Positions 48,247-59,092 are shown, numbered from the stretch's first letter. The stretch is DNA of 64,000 bases from Micromussa lordhowensis (GCA_964020085.1 OZ026604.1:22886932-22950931); one strand, 5' to 3'. A program made the numbers and translations. The notes: generated by a model from the sequence alone, not told the origin.

Positions 48247-48311
48247 CTTCGCCTCACTGAGAGCCTACGAATGAAAGAGGCCGGTCTCCTGCGTGGTGAG
48301 AGTTTTATTCA
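48247..48311 (-). promoter_or_regulatory. EEF1A: eEF1A core promoter and TOP leader exon
   Basis: On the minus strand, GAATAAAACT (48,301-48,310) stands about 30 bases before CCTCTTTCATTCG, whose first C is at 48,280. A C followed by pyrimidines is the 5' terminal oligopyrimidine start of TOP mRNAs, which include eEF1A. The proposed leader exon is 48,247-48,280. Start site is inferred. Confidence 0.6.
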
Positions 48312-48467
48312 GTATGCCTAGAGGGGGGATAGTCTTATTGACGTCATTGCATCATAATACAGATAAATTGTGCAATAACTCGAGGGGCAACCCGTTTAGA
48401 ATGCTTTTCGAATCTTTACTTCTCTAAAACAAGAAAGAGCAATTCTTCTGAAAAATATTTAGACTCA

Positions 48468-49400
48468 AAAGAGAAGCTCTCAACGTTACAGATAAAAGAA
48501 GAACGAAGGTAAAATTCGAGCACGAAACTTTGCAATTAGCGTTATTGTTCCAATTCTTTTGATGTCTTTGATGGTATGTGCGAGAACACATGACGAAAAC
48601 AAAGCGAAAAAAATAAAAACGCTAGAGCAAAGCAGTAAATAAAAAAAAAAGGAATAAGAAAAAAAAAACTGAAAAGGACGTGAGATCGGGCCAAAACCCA
48701 AAAACAGGTCAGTTTTTTCAAACAAACTTTGGTCGAAACAAAAAATTTCTTTTTTTTAGCTGAAATATTCTGCTTCTCCACAAAATCGAACAACTCGAAC
48801 AAAAGGGCTCAAATTAAACCAGGTCGAGGTAATTAACAGATTGTGAAACAATTTGCCTTGTCTTCACTTTCGTCCACGCTTGGCTAATTAATATATACTC
48901 ATGATCAGGAAAACACGCTCGCTCTCAAAAGGGAAGCTCTCAACATTACAGATAAAAGAAGAACGAAGGTGTAAAATTTGAGCAAGAAACTTTGCAATTA
49001 GCGCTATTGTTCCAGTTCTTTTGATGGTATGTGTGATCGAATAAAAATACATTCCTCCGACGGAAAACAAAACCGAAAACAAAACAAAAACGCTAGAGCA
49101 AAGCAAGCGGGTATTCTGCCAGTAAATAAATAATAATAATAATTGATGTTACAACAAAAGAAAGAGAAAAACTGAAAAGGACGCGAGATCTGGCCAAAAC
49201 CCAAAACAGGTCAGTGTTTTCAAACAAACTTTGGTCAAAAACACATATATTTTTTTCACTCGCAAAATTCCGCTTTACCGCAAAATCGAAAAACTCGAAC
49301 AAAAGGGCTCCAAAAGCCAGATAGAAGTAACTAACAGACCGTAAAACAATTTGTCGTGTCTCCACTGTCCTCGCGCATGGCTAATATTCATGATCAGAGA
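48468..49400 (+). repeat. Tandem duplication of a segment of about 440 bp
   Basis: Copy 1 is about 48,468-48,910 and copy 2 about 48,925-49,400. Both contain GAAGCTCTCAAC-TTACAGAT, AGAAGAACGAAGGT, AACGCTAGAGCAAAGCA, CTGAAAAGGACG, AAACAAACTTTGGTC and end near ATGATCAG-GAAAACACGCTCG. They differ by about a tenth and by small indels. Similar minus-strand open frames in both copies follow from the duplication and are not evidence of coding. Confidence 0.8.
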
Positions 49401-50439
49401 AAACACGCTCGCGACACAATAACGTAATTAGCCGCTATTGAACTGAATCTGACTGGAAAAGTCTTTGTTCAGGACTCAAAAGCCTACGTTCTAGTTTCGG
49501 CAAACAAAAGCTGGTGAGCGTGATTTGCGGCAACTGGATGCACCGATATCATTGATGAATTTTTGTTTAACAACTAGAGACTGATCAAAATCCGCAGTCT
49601 TGGTTTGAAACAGAATGTTCCAACATTTCGAAAAAATTATGCCGGGCTTTTCAGTTATTCTCGAGTATTATTAGCACGGTAGGTACTACAAGCAGGCATA
49701 AAAAGAACAAATTAGCTCAAAAACATGGCCAGACGTTGCTCAAAAGGTGACCAAAAATGACAAAAGTTGCTCTAAAAGTTCAAGAAGCTGCTTCAATTCA
49801 ACACACACCACTTTATTCACATAAAGGCTTTAAACAACTTGCTACATTTGGCATATGTTTGACAGGAAACAAGTAATATAAGCCGAAATTCAAAAGGAAA
49901 TAAACACGTATAACAGTCCAATGGTTCATGGTTCGTGTACTAATGAGCGACTGCTGGAAATAGCTCCAAGCCTGCTTCGTGGGCGCACGGACTACGGAGC
50001 GAGACAAGCGAAAAAAGCGCCTTTTATTTTTCAAAAGGCTTCAGTATTATCAGCTGAAGTTGCACCAGATATCCTCTGAAAATAAAAATTACTAGCGTTG
50101 CCCAAAAGTTGCTCAAAGTTGTGCCAGGCTCCTGGTTGCGCACAATGCAAAAAAAGTCGCCGAAAACACCAAAGACTTGCTAAAAAGTTGCCGAGCTCAA
50201 TCTGTATAAGTAATAATCATGCATTAGCGGAGTGCGTTCGAGTCAATTTTGTGTGCGACTGGGAGAATTTTAACAATTGTTGCAATAATTTCGAGAATAC
50301 ATCTAATTCGCATGGAATCTATCCTCATTGAGCTACATAGATTTTCGGAATCAATATAACTCTTGAAGCCCAACTGATTCACTTTCTTGGTTTTCACGAA
50401 GAACACATACAGAAGAAACACGGTATCTCGAACTCTGAA

Positions 50440-50930
50440 GGGAAACGACAAACAGTTCGAGTTAGCGGGGGTTCGAGTTTCCAACTTGCCAGATTAATAA
50501 TTGATAGTTTACTGATTCTTCAGCACTTCAGTATACAGTACAGTGTAAAGAAGACTGATCTCGTCAGAAACTGCGCTCTAGAGCTGTTTTTCTCTTTGTG
50601 ACAGCTAAAGGCACCTCATCCGGTATGACTCGTGACATCGGGCAATATATGTGAACGTACGGTCGTTTGCACTAATTAAAATCAAATTACTGCAGTGTTA
50701 GTTCGTGGGATGACATCCGTGGTGAGTGAATGAGTGAGTGACATGAACATGGGGTAAATTTTAATCAAGGGAAACGAAGTTTAGTTCGAGTTAGCGGGGA
50801 ATTCGAGTAATCAGAGTTCGAGTTAGCCGAGTTAAAACGACTGAAAAGTGGGGTCAAATCCAAGGGAAATGGGAGTTAGTTCGAGTTAGCGGGGGAGTTC
50901 GAGTTACCGGGGTCCCACTGAATTGTGAAT
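50440..50930. repeat. Fragments of a TTCGAGTTAGCGGGG repeat family
   Basis: TTCGAGTTAGCGGGG recurs near 50,457, 50,785 and 50,880, ending GAGTTACCGGGGTCCCACTG. Complementary copies are at 51,755 and 53,728-54,050. Confidence 0.65.
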
Positions 50931-51196
50931 CAGAGTGTTCACTTTTACACCAAAAGGACACTTTAATAAATTAGATACCATTGCACGCGACCCACCCACA
51001 ATATTAACATATTTCAGAGCGAGAGTAGGCGCTAAAAATATACGCAGGACAGCCAGTGTGTGCACCGGAAACCACCCGAAATTAGGAATGCGTTCTTCGA
51101 ACGAGGCTAGTAGACCTTCTCACGGTTTTGACATCAACTGACATCATATAGAAATTACATTGTGTGATATTATTGAAAAATGAATTCTAAATAACT

Positions 51197-51739
51197 TAAG
51201 GCCGATTTACACGGTACAACTTTGTCGCATACGACAAGTTTACGAAAGGCCTACGACATGAATTGTTTCGTGTAAATCAAACCTACATCTTGCTTACCAC
51301 TGTTGTGTGCGTCAAAAAAATTGTCGTAGGATTTTAAAACATGTTTTAAAACGCTGCGACAATCGTAGCCGACCTATATAGAGCATACGTATTTTGTGAC
51401 AAATTTCTACTCAGTAGGGGACGAAAGAGAAGTTTTCTTCCGTCAAAATGGCGGACGAAGTTGTTGTTGACTGGTTCACATGAAGTCGTTTCTCGAAAAG
51501 TACGGAACGGATTAAAGCGAAAAACATCTCGTTAGAGAGATTTTTCAAAGCGCAGGACAGCTAAAATATTTTATTACGTTTGTTAGAACTTTTTCGCTCC
51601 GTAAATCCCGGTGAAAACGTTTGCATATTTAATTTTGTAAGTGAAAATGTCGTACCGTGTAAATGGTCACAAGTCATGTCGTAGTCCTGTCGTAAGCTTG
51701 TCGCATGCGTCAAAGTCGTACCGTGTAAATCGGCCCTTA
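51197..51739. mobile_element. Inverted-repeat DNA element, about 543 bp
   Basis: AAGGCCGATTTACACGGTAC is mirrored by GTACCGTGTAAATCGGCCCTT (in part). Sub-terminal GTCGCATACGACAAG and CTTGTCGCATGCGTC are also inverted. No transposase frame. Confidence 0.75.
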
Positions 51740-51819
51740 GGAATACAGTAGAAACCCGGTAACTCGAACTCGGATAACTCTAGGCTCATTTCCGCCGCTC
51801 TCTCGTGTCTGGTCTACCC

Positions 51820-51932
51820 AACCTCGTTCCCAGTGTCTCTCATCTTACCGCCCCCTGGAGCGAGCGAGGAGAGACCCTCTCTCCTCGCTCGCTCTATGGG
51901 GCGGTAAGATGAGAGACCCTGGGAACGAGGTT
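51820..51932. mobile_element. Palindromic MITE, CAACCTCGTTCCCAGGGTC family
   Basis: AACCTCGTTCCCAGTGTCTC pairs with GAGACCCTGGGAACGAGGTT. The middle stem is CTCATCTTACCGCCCC with its complement. It interrupts an older repeat whose halves are on both sides (CTCGTGTCTGGTCTACCC / GTGGTCTACCC). Confidence 0.8.
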
Positions 51933-52014
51933 GTGGTCTACCCTCCCCGAGAAGAGTTCGAGGGAGGAGCGCGGGCTCCTTTCCCGAACAGCGGCTGGTA
52001 ATCGAGCCTAGGAT

Positions 52015-52556
52015 CTCACAGCGGTCAAATGAGTGCGCATGTTCAAGCCGCGCGTGCGCGCGTGGGAATGGATTGCACCATTTCCATAGAAACAAGGTAG
52101 CGCCAAAATGGCGGCAGGTTTAAATTTCGCGGTATGTGTTTCACTTCGCAAGGATAAGCCGAAAACAAAACAGCTAAGGTTTTTACCTTAAACACAGCTC
52201 TAAAAGGGGCGTCTCTTTTATATATCTTTTTCAACAAAGAAACTATCTCTGCAACAATAGTGAATTTTCTTGTCGAATTTACGAGTTCGTAGAGAAACAT
52301 GAAGACTTGTGTTTTTATCGCGATAGTTGTCGTTGGTCTCTCTGGGGGCAGATTTTCGTATGAGAAAGGCTGTTGCCTAAGCAATAAAACTTGGGAAAAG
52401 AACGTTTGTAGGGGTAGAATGATTGAACTTAGTACCAAGATGCCTCGAGTGGCGGAGGTTGACCGTGGAAATTTTGTGGGATAAAGAGGGAAAGTGACCG
52501 GAAGTGCTTAAACTCGCGCGTGTTCGCGAGTGCCCAGTCATTTGACCGCTGTGTTG
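52015..52556. mobile_element. 542-bp hAT-like element with an 8-bp target duplication
   Basis: CACAGCGGTCAAATGA near the left end is mirrored by TCATTTGACCGCTGTG. CCTAGGAT flanks both sides (52,007-52,014 and 52,557-52,564). An 8-bp duplication fits hAT transposases. The long minus-strand frame inside (52,043-52,438) has no recognised domain. Confidence 0.8.
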
Positions 52557-52578
52557 CCTAGGATAACTCCCTAAGTAC

Positions 52579-53038
52579 TTAAGGTGGGGGTTTACCTGAA
52601 TTAAAGTGAAATTTGAGGAAGTTTAAAGAGAGATTGAAAGGGGGAGAAAAGGTTATGGAACACCACCAGACAGTTGCCCGACCCCACAATGGCACTCGGG
52701 TTGTTAGGCAACTGTTTGGTGTGTACAAGAGACCATGATCTAACTCACCTCATTTTCTCTTGGTGTGTATCTATCAATTTTTAACTTCAAACTCTAATTT
52801 TAAAACAACACCAAATCTTCAAAATTTCCTATTTCCATTAATTTTACTAATCCTTTGAGAAAAACTATCTGTCTCCAAATAAACCTAAAAATCACCAAAA
52901 AATTTACAAAACGGCGCAAAACATAGATGTGTGTAATGAGTGAACAGATTCTTGATTGCTTGAAACGTAAACGAGATATTTGCATTAAGAACATAATACC
53001 AAGCCAAAATACGGCTTTCAGGTGGACCCCCGCCTTAA
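52579..53038. mobile_element. Inverted-repeat element, fuller copy of the repeat at 315-592
   Basis: TTAAGGTGGGGGTTTACCTG is mirrored by CAGGTGGACCCCCGCCTTAA. The right 290 bp match 315-592 with about 10-15% differences. Confidence 0.75.
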
Positions 53039-53058
53039 TGTATCCCTTCCAGATATTT

Positions 53059-53060
53059 AA

Positions 53061-53156
<96 letters not shown>

Positions 53157-53174
53157 AAGAGAGGAATAATTGTT
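53059..53174. mobile_element. Palindromic MITE, AACAATTATTCCAT family, copy 2
   Basis: AACAATTATTCCATGAGCGC pairs with a decayed GAGGAATAATTGTT. GTTGGATATGAGATGAT and its complement form the inner stem. Confidence 0.75.
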
Positions 53175-53287
53175 TTATTAAAAATGCCCTCAAAATATAG
53201 AAAACTGACAAGACTACAATTAAAATAAAAAGGCCCAAAAAATCATGCATACGCTCGCCATTTTTGTAGATCATGGTATAATGGCTC

Positions 53288-53321
<34 letters not shown>

Positions 53322-53463
53322 GAGAGTTTTCATTGGTTTAGCCATCATGGTATATGAGCCATTATACCATGATCTACAAAGATGGCAAGCATATGCGTGA
53401 TTTTTTGGGCCTTTTTGGTGTTATTGTAGCCTAGTTTTCTATTTTTGGGAGGCGTTTTTAATA

Positions 53464-53466
53464 AAA

Positions 53467-53503
<37 letters not shown>

Positions 53504-53566
53504 TATAGCCAACTCATTATTATAGCCAACTTCTCATATCCAACACGCGCTCATGGAATAATTGTT
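53464..53566. mobile_element. Palindromic MITE, AACAATTATTCCAT family, copy 3
   Basis: AACAATTATTCCACTCGCGC pairs with GCGCTCATGGAATAATTGTT, total 103 bp, with GTTGGATATGAGATGAT inside. Confidence 0.75.
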
Positions 53567-53782
53567 AAATATACCATGATGGCTAAGCCAATAAAAACCC
53601 TCAAATTACATTATCCAATGATCCAGTTTTTAATAATATAGTGTATCTAATACACTATAATAAGGATAAATATACTATGCTACGTTCTAAATACACTATG
53701 ATAAGGGATACACCAAGTACTTACCGATAACTCGAACTCCCCCGCTAACTCGAACTAACTCCCATTTCGGACGGTTTTCACA

Positions 53783-53809
53783 CTGAAGAAGGGCTATGCC
53801 CGAAACGTT
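53783..53809 (+). ncRNA. Hammerhead-like motif with GUU triplet
   Basis: CUGAAGA, helix II GGGC / GCCC around UAU, GAAA, then the palindrome ACGU and a U. The cleavage triplet would be GUU instead of GUC, and helix I pairs for only about two bases. This is a Penelope-style motif, probably weak or inactive. Confidence 0.45.
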
Positions 53810-54087
53810 TGATATCTTTCACAATATGACACTTCAACGTGCTATCAGTTATTTTTTATATTTTTTCGTTTTAACGTACATAACTCCCAGTCCCTTGGAT
53901 TCAGTCATTTCAACTCAGTTAACTCGAACTCGGATAACTCGATTCCCTTGATTAAAATTTAAAATTTTAAAATTTAAGACTTGATCAAAATTCATTTGCC
54001 TTGATTAAAATTTACCGCGATAACTCGAATCCCCGCTAACTCGAACTGTTACCACGGTTTTTCGTTATGTAGTAAAGTCAGTCGCCA

Positions 54088-54317
54088 GGGGCCCGTTTCT
54101 CGAAGGTCCCGAAAAGTTTTCGCATCCGGAAAGCCAGAGCAAAATCTCGAAGCTTATGATTACAGAGCTGTTTTATTCACGTATTATTGATATAAACAAA
54201 GGTTCTCTTCACAAAAGAAATTTCAGGCGTATACACTTCTCAGTTTTCAGATACAGATGAACTAAAAATGACTTTACGGGCCCGAAAAGTTTCCGGGGCT
54301 TTCGAGAAACGGGCCCC
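54088..54317. mobile_element. MITE with GGGGCCCGTTTCTCGAA ends
   Basis: GGGGCCCGTTTCTCGAAGGT is mirrored by GGGGCTTTCGAGAAACGGGCCCC (in part). About 230 bp; ends about 240 bp before the X-box. Confidence 0.8.
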
Positions 54318-54558
54318 AGGAGCGGATCTAGGTTAAATAATGACTGATTTCCGAAACAACGGGTGCCTTCTGTAGGGGTCCAGTACCATGCTCCATTAGG
54401 AAATCTTCAGGATTTTTATCCCTGAAGTCCCTTCTGGGGGGTTTCCGAGTCATTCTAATGTATTAATCTAACCGATGGAAACCGGTATGATCCGCGCCGC
54501 GCCTGGTCGCGAGGGGCAAGGGAACGGTGGGCCTGGGACAAAGAGTCGCTTGTTTCTT

Positions 54559-54580
54559 GTTACCTAGCAACTTACGTCAC
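54559..54580 (+). promoter_or_regulatory. RFX X-box and adjoining CRE-like site
   Basis: GTTACCTAGCAAC (54,559-54,571) fits both half sites of the ciliary X-box, GTNRCC and RGYAAC, with a one-base spacer. It is followed directly by TTACGTCA, a CRE-like half palindrome. It stands about 133 bp upstream of the ATG at 54,704, the usual position for X-boxes of ciliary genes. Confidence 0.7.
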
Positions 54581-54703
54581 ATAACATTTCTCTGGGAGTC
54601 ATTCGTTCTCGAACGTGGTAGGGGGTGAATTATCAGTTGAAAAGAGCAACTACTACTGTCAGTTCTGCACTTTTACGGTAGAAAACGCGAACACTGAAAG
54701 TTC

Positions 54704-57700
54704 ATGGCTGGAAGAAACACAAGTGGAATTCGAGCTGCTTCGGCTGGCAGATTTCCCGATTCAACATGGCGGGCAGGAACTCCGAGCCTTTATCACGAAA
54801 AATGTGCTCCTCAGAAAGACAGAGTCAAGTCTGCCCCTCCAAGAACTTACTCCCAACGAGAATACACAAAGTGTGATGTTGTTCGAAATGACGAGATCTG
54901 GAAAAATCGTTGTAAGAATGAAGGCAAAATGACGAGAAAATGGTAAGAGCAAACACATCATCAAACGCAATTTCCTTCGTTTGTTTTGATACGGTTTCCG
55001 GGTTGAATCGAAGCTAATATGCTTTGTTGTAAACATTTACGTGAAATCTTTTGGGTTTTTTTTTGCAATATGGCGATTTGTACTTGATGTACGGTTCACT
55101 TGGCTCGTGTTTAAGATCATACATTGTTTATTTTTTCACTCAGTTTCAATTTGACTATAAGCTTATATCGTACTTGGCACTGATATGATATAAGCTGAGT
55201 CATGCCATAAACGCTGGTTGATATTGGTTGTTTGTGATCTCAACTACCTTACATGCTGTAGGGTTTTGGTAGCACTCAGCATTCAGTTCGGACTTAAATG
55301 TTTGGCAAAGGAATGAAATGTGTCCTTCGTTCCTTACATTCTATTGAATATTTAAGGCTGCTTAGGACAACCCGTTATGCTCTTCAGGAAAACAAAATGT
55401 CTATTTTCAGAAAATAATCCTGCAGACCCAACTCATGTAAGGTCACTGAAATGCTTAGGTGATGGGAGCCTAGGGGATATAAAGGGGACATAAATAGGGG
55501 ACTTATATATCCAGGGGACATACTGTAAAGGAGATAGGGTTAGAAAGTCAAGTCTCATTAATAGGAGGAGGGGGGATTTTATGCTTCCAGTGTGAAGTTC
55601 TCTCAAGAGCTTTCTTTTTGCTTTCAGGTCATTGTCGTACAAAATTTGAAAATTGTCAGAGTAATTTTACAAATTGGAATATGGTTGGTCATTATGTCCC
55701 AACAGCAAAATGACTTACAGGTTTTTGTAGTGAAGATGTTGTCTACAGACTATGTTTCCCAAAAATCATAAATCATGTACAGATCTTCCTTTTGTTCCAC
55801 TTGATTTGACCCTCCAAACATGCTATTAAAATGTGAAAAAAGGGTCATCCGTTTATTTGCATACATGTAAATTACATACAAAATGCCAAGTAATGTCTGA
55901 CCCGATATTTGTTGATTGACCAGTCAATTCAAAATGCAGTTTTGAAGGGACAAATGTCTTGTGTTGAGTTAGAAAATATTTTTCCTTATCACTGTTTCTG
56001 GTATCTAAATTTCACTGATTTGACCAAGTAATGAATGTATAGTGCATTTAAATGTACTTGAACCATATGGCTGTTTACTATATTAATTAATATGTATTAT
56101 TATTTCTTCTTAATTTTTTAGGGAAGAAAACTGGGGATTTCTCAAAGATTATGACCCAAAGGTAAGAAAATACTTGATGTAAGTTCTAGGAATATCACTT
56201 CCTTTGGTATAACTCCACTCAAACACAAGAGAAAACTTTTTACCACATTTACAAGCACTCAGAGAAGAGAATTGAAAATACAATGTGCGGTAGAATATTT
56301 TTGAGTAATTTCAATGTGGTTAACTTTGCGCTGTCTTGAGTGTTTGATATGTATTCTCAACCTAAACTTAAGGTTACTGTGGACCTTCAGGGGCGTCTCC
56401 TGTGCAAGCGATGTAACACGTCCGGTTTAAACTGTAGATACCTAAACCCCTATATATCAAATGAAAGCTTACAGAGCTGACTATCCAACTATACCAACAA
56501 TTTTGAAATAAAATGAATTTTTGAATTTTTCGCCACTTCCAAATGCGAGCGTCCAAATTATCTTTTCAACGCTACAAGTCAAAGCGAATTGTCTTTCGCT
56601 AATTTAATTTGTTCCTCAGTTTCCGGACCTAAAGCGCTAAAAAAACGTGTCTGCATTTTGCCATACTCAGTTACAGTGAAAAGTTATGGAACGTTTTCGA
56701 AATAGTATTAGAAAAATGTTAAGTGTTTGTACAAACATTGCTCTCATTGAAAAATTTGAGAATTTTTTTTTTAGATGAAAGTTCATGCTTATAAGACCCA
56801 TACATTAAACTAAAAATCAAAATTTCAACAAAATGGTTGGTCAGAAGGTGCACGCGGGTAACCTTAAACAAGGCAGATAATGAAGAAGTATGAATGATGA
56901 ATTTTTAATGAGTTTGAGAATATTTCTAATTCTACCCATCTGCCACACTTCCAACCTGGCTTACCCAAGAGGTCTGCCACTGTTTACTTGGACAAGTTCA
57001 AAACATCACGTTTGTGGGTTGCAATTGGTAGATTTATGATCCATTTTGGTTGTTTATTTTTTCTAAGGTTAGTTGAACATCATCATAATAATTGACAGCA
57101 GCAAAAAATGCAATCATTAGTTAGGTTTTGGACTTACGCGTTCACAATCTCATTCCTTGAGTGTTTTTTCCTTACTGCGCAAGCTTGACGAAATGAGTGA
57201 CTCTTGAGAGTTCCACATTTTAACATGCTCAGTTTTGATTGGTTTTAAAAACAATGGAAATGAGCGGAAGCAAAACTCTACCAAGTAGATTGAGCCATGT
57301 TTTTGTCAGCTAGGTATGCATAATTCAACTGTAAGTCCAATATTTTTGGACTTCCAAAGAAAACTTTCAATGGCTGCTCATGCTTTCCCAACTGCTGGTC
57401 ATACAAAGACTCTGGGTATGCGCAGGTCACTGCATTCACTTGTTGTTGAAAGGCACAGAAAGTATTTGAAGCTTGGCCTCTACTTTGGAGTGGCCATTTA
57501 TTAAATATAGTAAGTAGGTAGAGGCAAGTTAGAGTTATGCTAACCGTGAATAAAAGAATTACAATCTCCAAGAAATGAGAGTCACTTAATACTCTCAATA
57601 CTTCTCAATAATGCAGGGGAGACTCAAACCAAAGCAAGAACTTCCCGAAAAAGTGAGTGTCTATTCAGACAAGGTGCCAAACACAACAAGTCGACAATTT

Positions 57701-57802
57701 GGACACAGAGCAAAGAGTGCGCCAGCAAGGACGATGCAAAAATTTGAAAGGCTTATGAACTATAGAGTGAAGTCAAACAAGGAGTTGATGTGCTATGACT
57801 AA
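54704..57802 (+). CDS. CIMIP5: C2orf50/CIMIP5-like ciliary microtubule inner protein
   Basis: Three exons: 54,704-54,942, 56,122-56,161 (only 40 bp) and 57,617-57,802. Splice sites are GT-AG, the phases (2, 0) close, and the product is 154 aa. The N-terminal part is basic and low in structure (KSAPPRTYSQ). Next comes VVRNDEIWKNRCKNEGKMTR, then the core WEENWGFLKDYDPKG spanning exons 1-3, then LPEKVSVYSDKVPNTTSRQF. The C-terminus is GHRAKSAPARTMQKFERLM plus a polar tail. In human C2orf50, as I remember it, the same order appears: a D-LW-E helix, NWSFLKDYDP, LPDHVPLFSDTVP. C2orf50 (CIMIP5) is reported in the lumen of axonemal doublets. The 318-bp frame starting at 54,615 overlaps but is a different frame. 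The X-box upstream supports a ciliary role. Confidence 0.82.
54943..56121 (+). other. Intron 1 of the CIMIP5-like gene
   Basis: The first 430 bp are duplicated at 62,453-62,870, and 55,847-56,071 recurs inverted at 62,907-63,133. No other features. Confidence 0.7.
56162..57616 (+). other. Intron 2 of the CIMIP5-like gene
   Basis: AT-rich. Possible repeat fragment with AAGGTTACTGTGGACC and GGTAACCTT (56,371 and 56,858), opposite in direction, suggesting an old inverted element. No coding exon recognised. Confidence 0.5.
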
Positions 57803-57904
57803 TGCTTTACTAGTGAAGAGCTCCCAGAGGAGCCCAGCTGGTTGCCCAAAGGATAGATGATGCTATGGACTGGATAAATCACTGTTCGACACAAAAAAAC
57901 ACCT

Positions 57905-58204
57905 GGGGAACTCCCATTTAAAATGGACAGGGTGCTGGTCGTACCTTTCAGTGGTTTTAAAAGTGGGTTTGGTATCTCTTACAGCGTTCAGTGTCAAAAG
58001 ATCACAGCAGGAGCTTTTGTGGTACCTTTTGGGGTATTGAGCTGAAACAATATGACAGGAGGTAATTTGTTGCCTTGGAATTGGTACCTCTTAGGGGTGA
58101 AAAACATTTAAGCCACGCCCGCAAAACAGGATCTTGGTACCTCTTAGGGGTTCTTTTTAAAATTTCTAACAAGCTCTCCTGTCCTTTTTACATAGGATCC
58201 CCCC
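57905..58204. mobile_element. MITE of the GAACTCCCAT family, both ends present
   Basis: GGGGAACTCCCATTTAAAAT at the left is loosely mirrored by TTTTTACATAGGATCCCCCC. TTGGTACCTCTTAGGGG occurs twice inside. Confidence 0.65.
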
Positions 58205-58679
58205 TCCCTCCTCCCTGGGGTGGGGGTATCATCCACTCTTTGAACAACCAATGCTATGAACTGAATAAATGTTAGATACAGCAAAAGTGCAGATTATAAT
58301 AAATTGTAAATAAGTAAGCCTAAAATAATCTTCTTACTAACTGTATGTTGCTTGCGATATATTCATTGATAAAAATGTTTAGTATTTGCTCCAAATAGGT
58401 ATATAAATAAATATTCAAAGTATGTATACTAAAGTATGCTTAGAAGTTTATGTACATGCAGAGGTACTTATAATATGCGTTAGTTTTTGTAACAGAAAGT
58501 AAATTTTCTGAGTGGAAAATTTTAAAAAGGAATTGAATAATAAATGTATGCTGGTTATTCTGTTGAACAGAAAGAACAGGATTGATCTGAATAGACTGCA
58601 AAGAGTCTCTAATCTCTATGTAGAACACTGGGATCACGTGTACTAAAGGCATCTGTGGTCGAGTGTTGATTGAAACCCT

Positions 58680-58865
58680 CAATCAATACCCTCGATCGAT
58701 ACTCCATTGACACCTCGGTTAATACTCCATCGACACTCCATCAACATCTCAGTCGACAGTTTGTCGACAGTTGACTAATTTTTGGTTGATTCATTTTAGT
58801 TGATCAAAACTCGACCCACTGTTGATCAAGCGTCGATTGAGTATTGATTGAGATGTTGATCAAGG
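58680..58865 (+). repeat. Degenerate TCGACACTCCA simple-repeat tract
   Basis: Units such as TCGATCGATACTCCATTGAC, ATCGACACTCC and GATCAAGCGTCGATTGAG follow one another, with the second half being the inverted form of the first. Similar to 34,500-34,690. Confidence 0.5.
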
Positions 58866-58879
58866 GTTTAATAGACCAC

Positions 58880-59092
58880 TTTACAGTTGTCTGCTCAGGG
58901 ACCTGGCCTTTGAATGGCAGTGAGGCTGGAGGTGACCTTGCTTTGATAAAGACCTCTCTGCTTTTGTCATGTAAATGCACCTAGTTAGCATAAGAACAAC
59001 TTGATTTACATGACAAAAGCAGTGAGGTCTGTATCAAAACAAGGTCACCTCCAGCCTCGCTGCCATTCAAAGACCAGGTCACTGAGTAGACA
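58880..59092. mobile_element. Inverted-repeat element with about 90-bp arms
   Basis: TTGAATGGCAGTGAGGCTGG pairs with CCAGCCTCGCTGCCATTCAA, and CTGCTTTTGTCATGTAAAT with its complement. Confidence 0.8.

Larger units (their letters stand above)
48312..54558. other. Intergenic region between divergent eEF1A and CIMIP5
   Basis: No gene was recognised in 6.2 kb. It holds a tandem duplication (48,468-49,400), an old repeat at 49,670-50,200, TTCGAGTTAGCGGGG repeats (50,440-50,930 and 53,720-54,060), and inverted-repeat elements at 51,197-51,739, 51,820-51,932, 52,015-52,556, 52,579-53,038, 53,059-53,174, 53,464-53,566 and 54,088-54,317. Confidence 0.65.

Noticed and set aside
48486..49365. Pairs of Phe-rich minus-strand frames
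   Set aside because: They mirror each other only because the DNA is tandemly duplicated; low complexity and no conserved start suggest non-coding sequence.
52043..52438. 131-codon minus-strand frame
   Set aside because: It lies wholly inside the hAT-like element, runs into its terminal repeat and shows no transposase motif.
54615..54932. 105-codon frame overlapping CIMIP5 exon 1
   Set aside because: It is in a different frame, has no family match, and does not continue through the splice donor, unlike the frame from 54,704.
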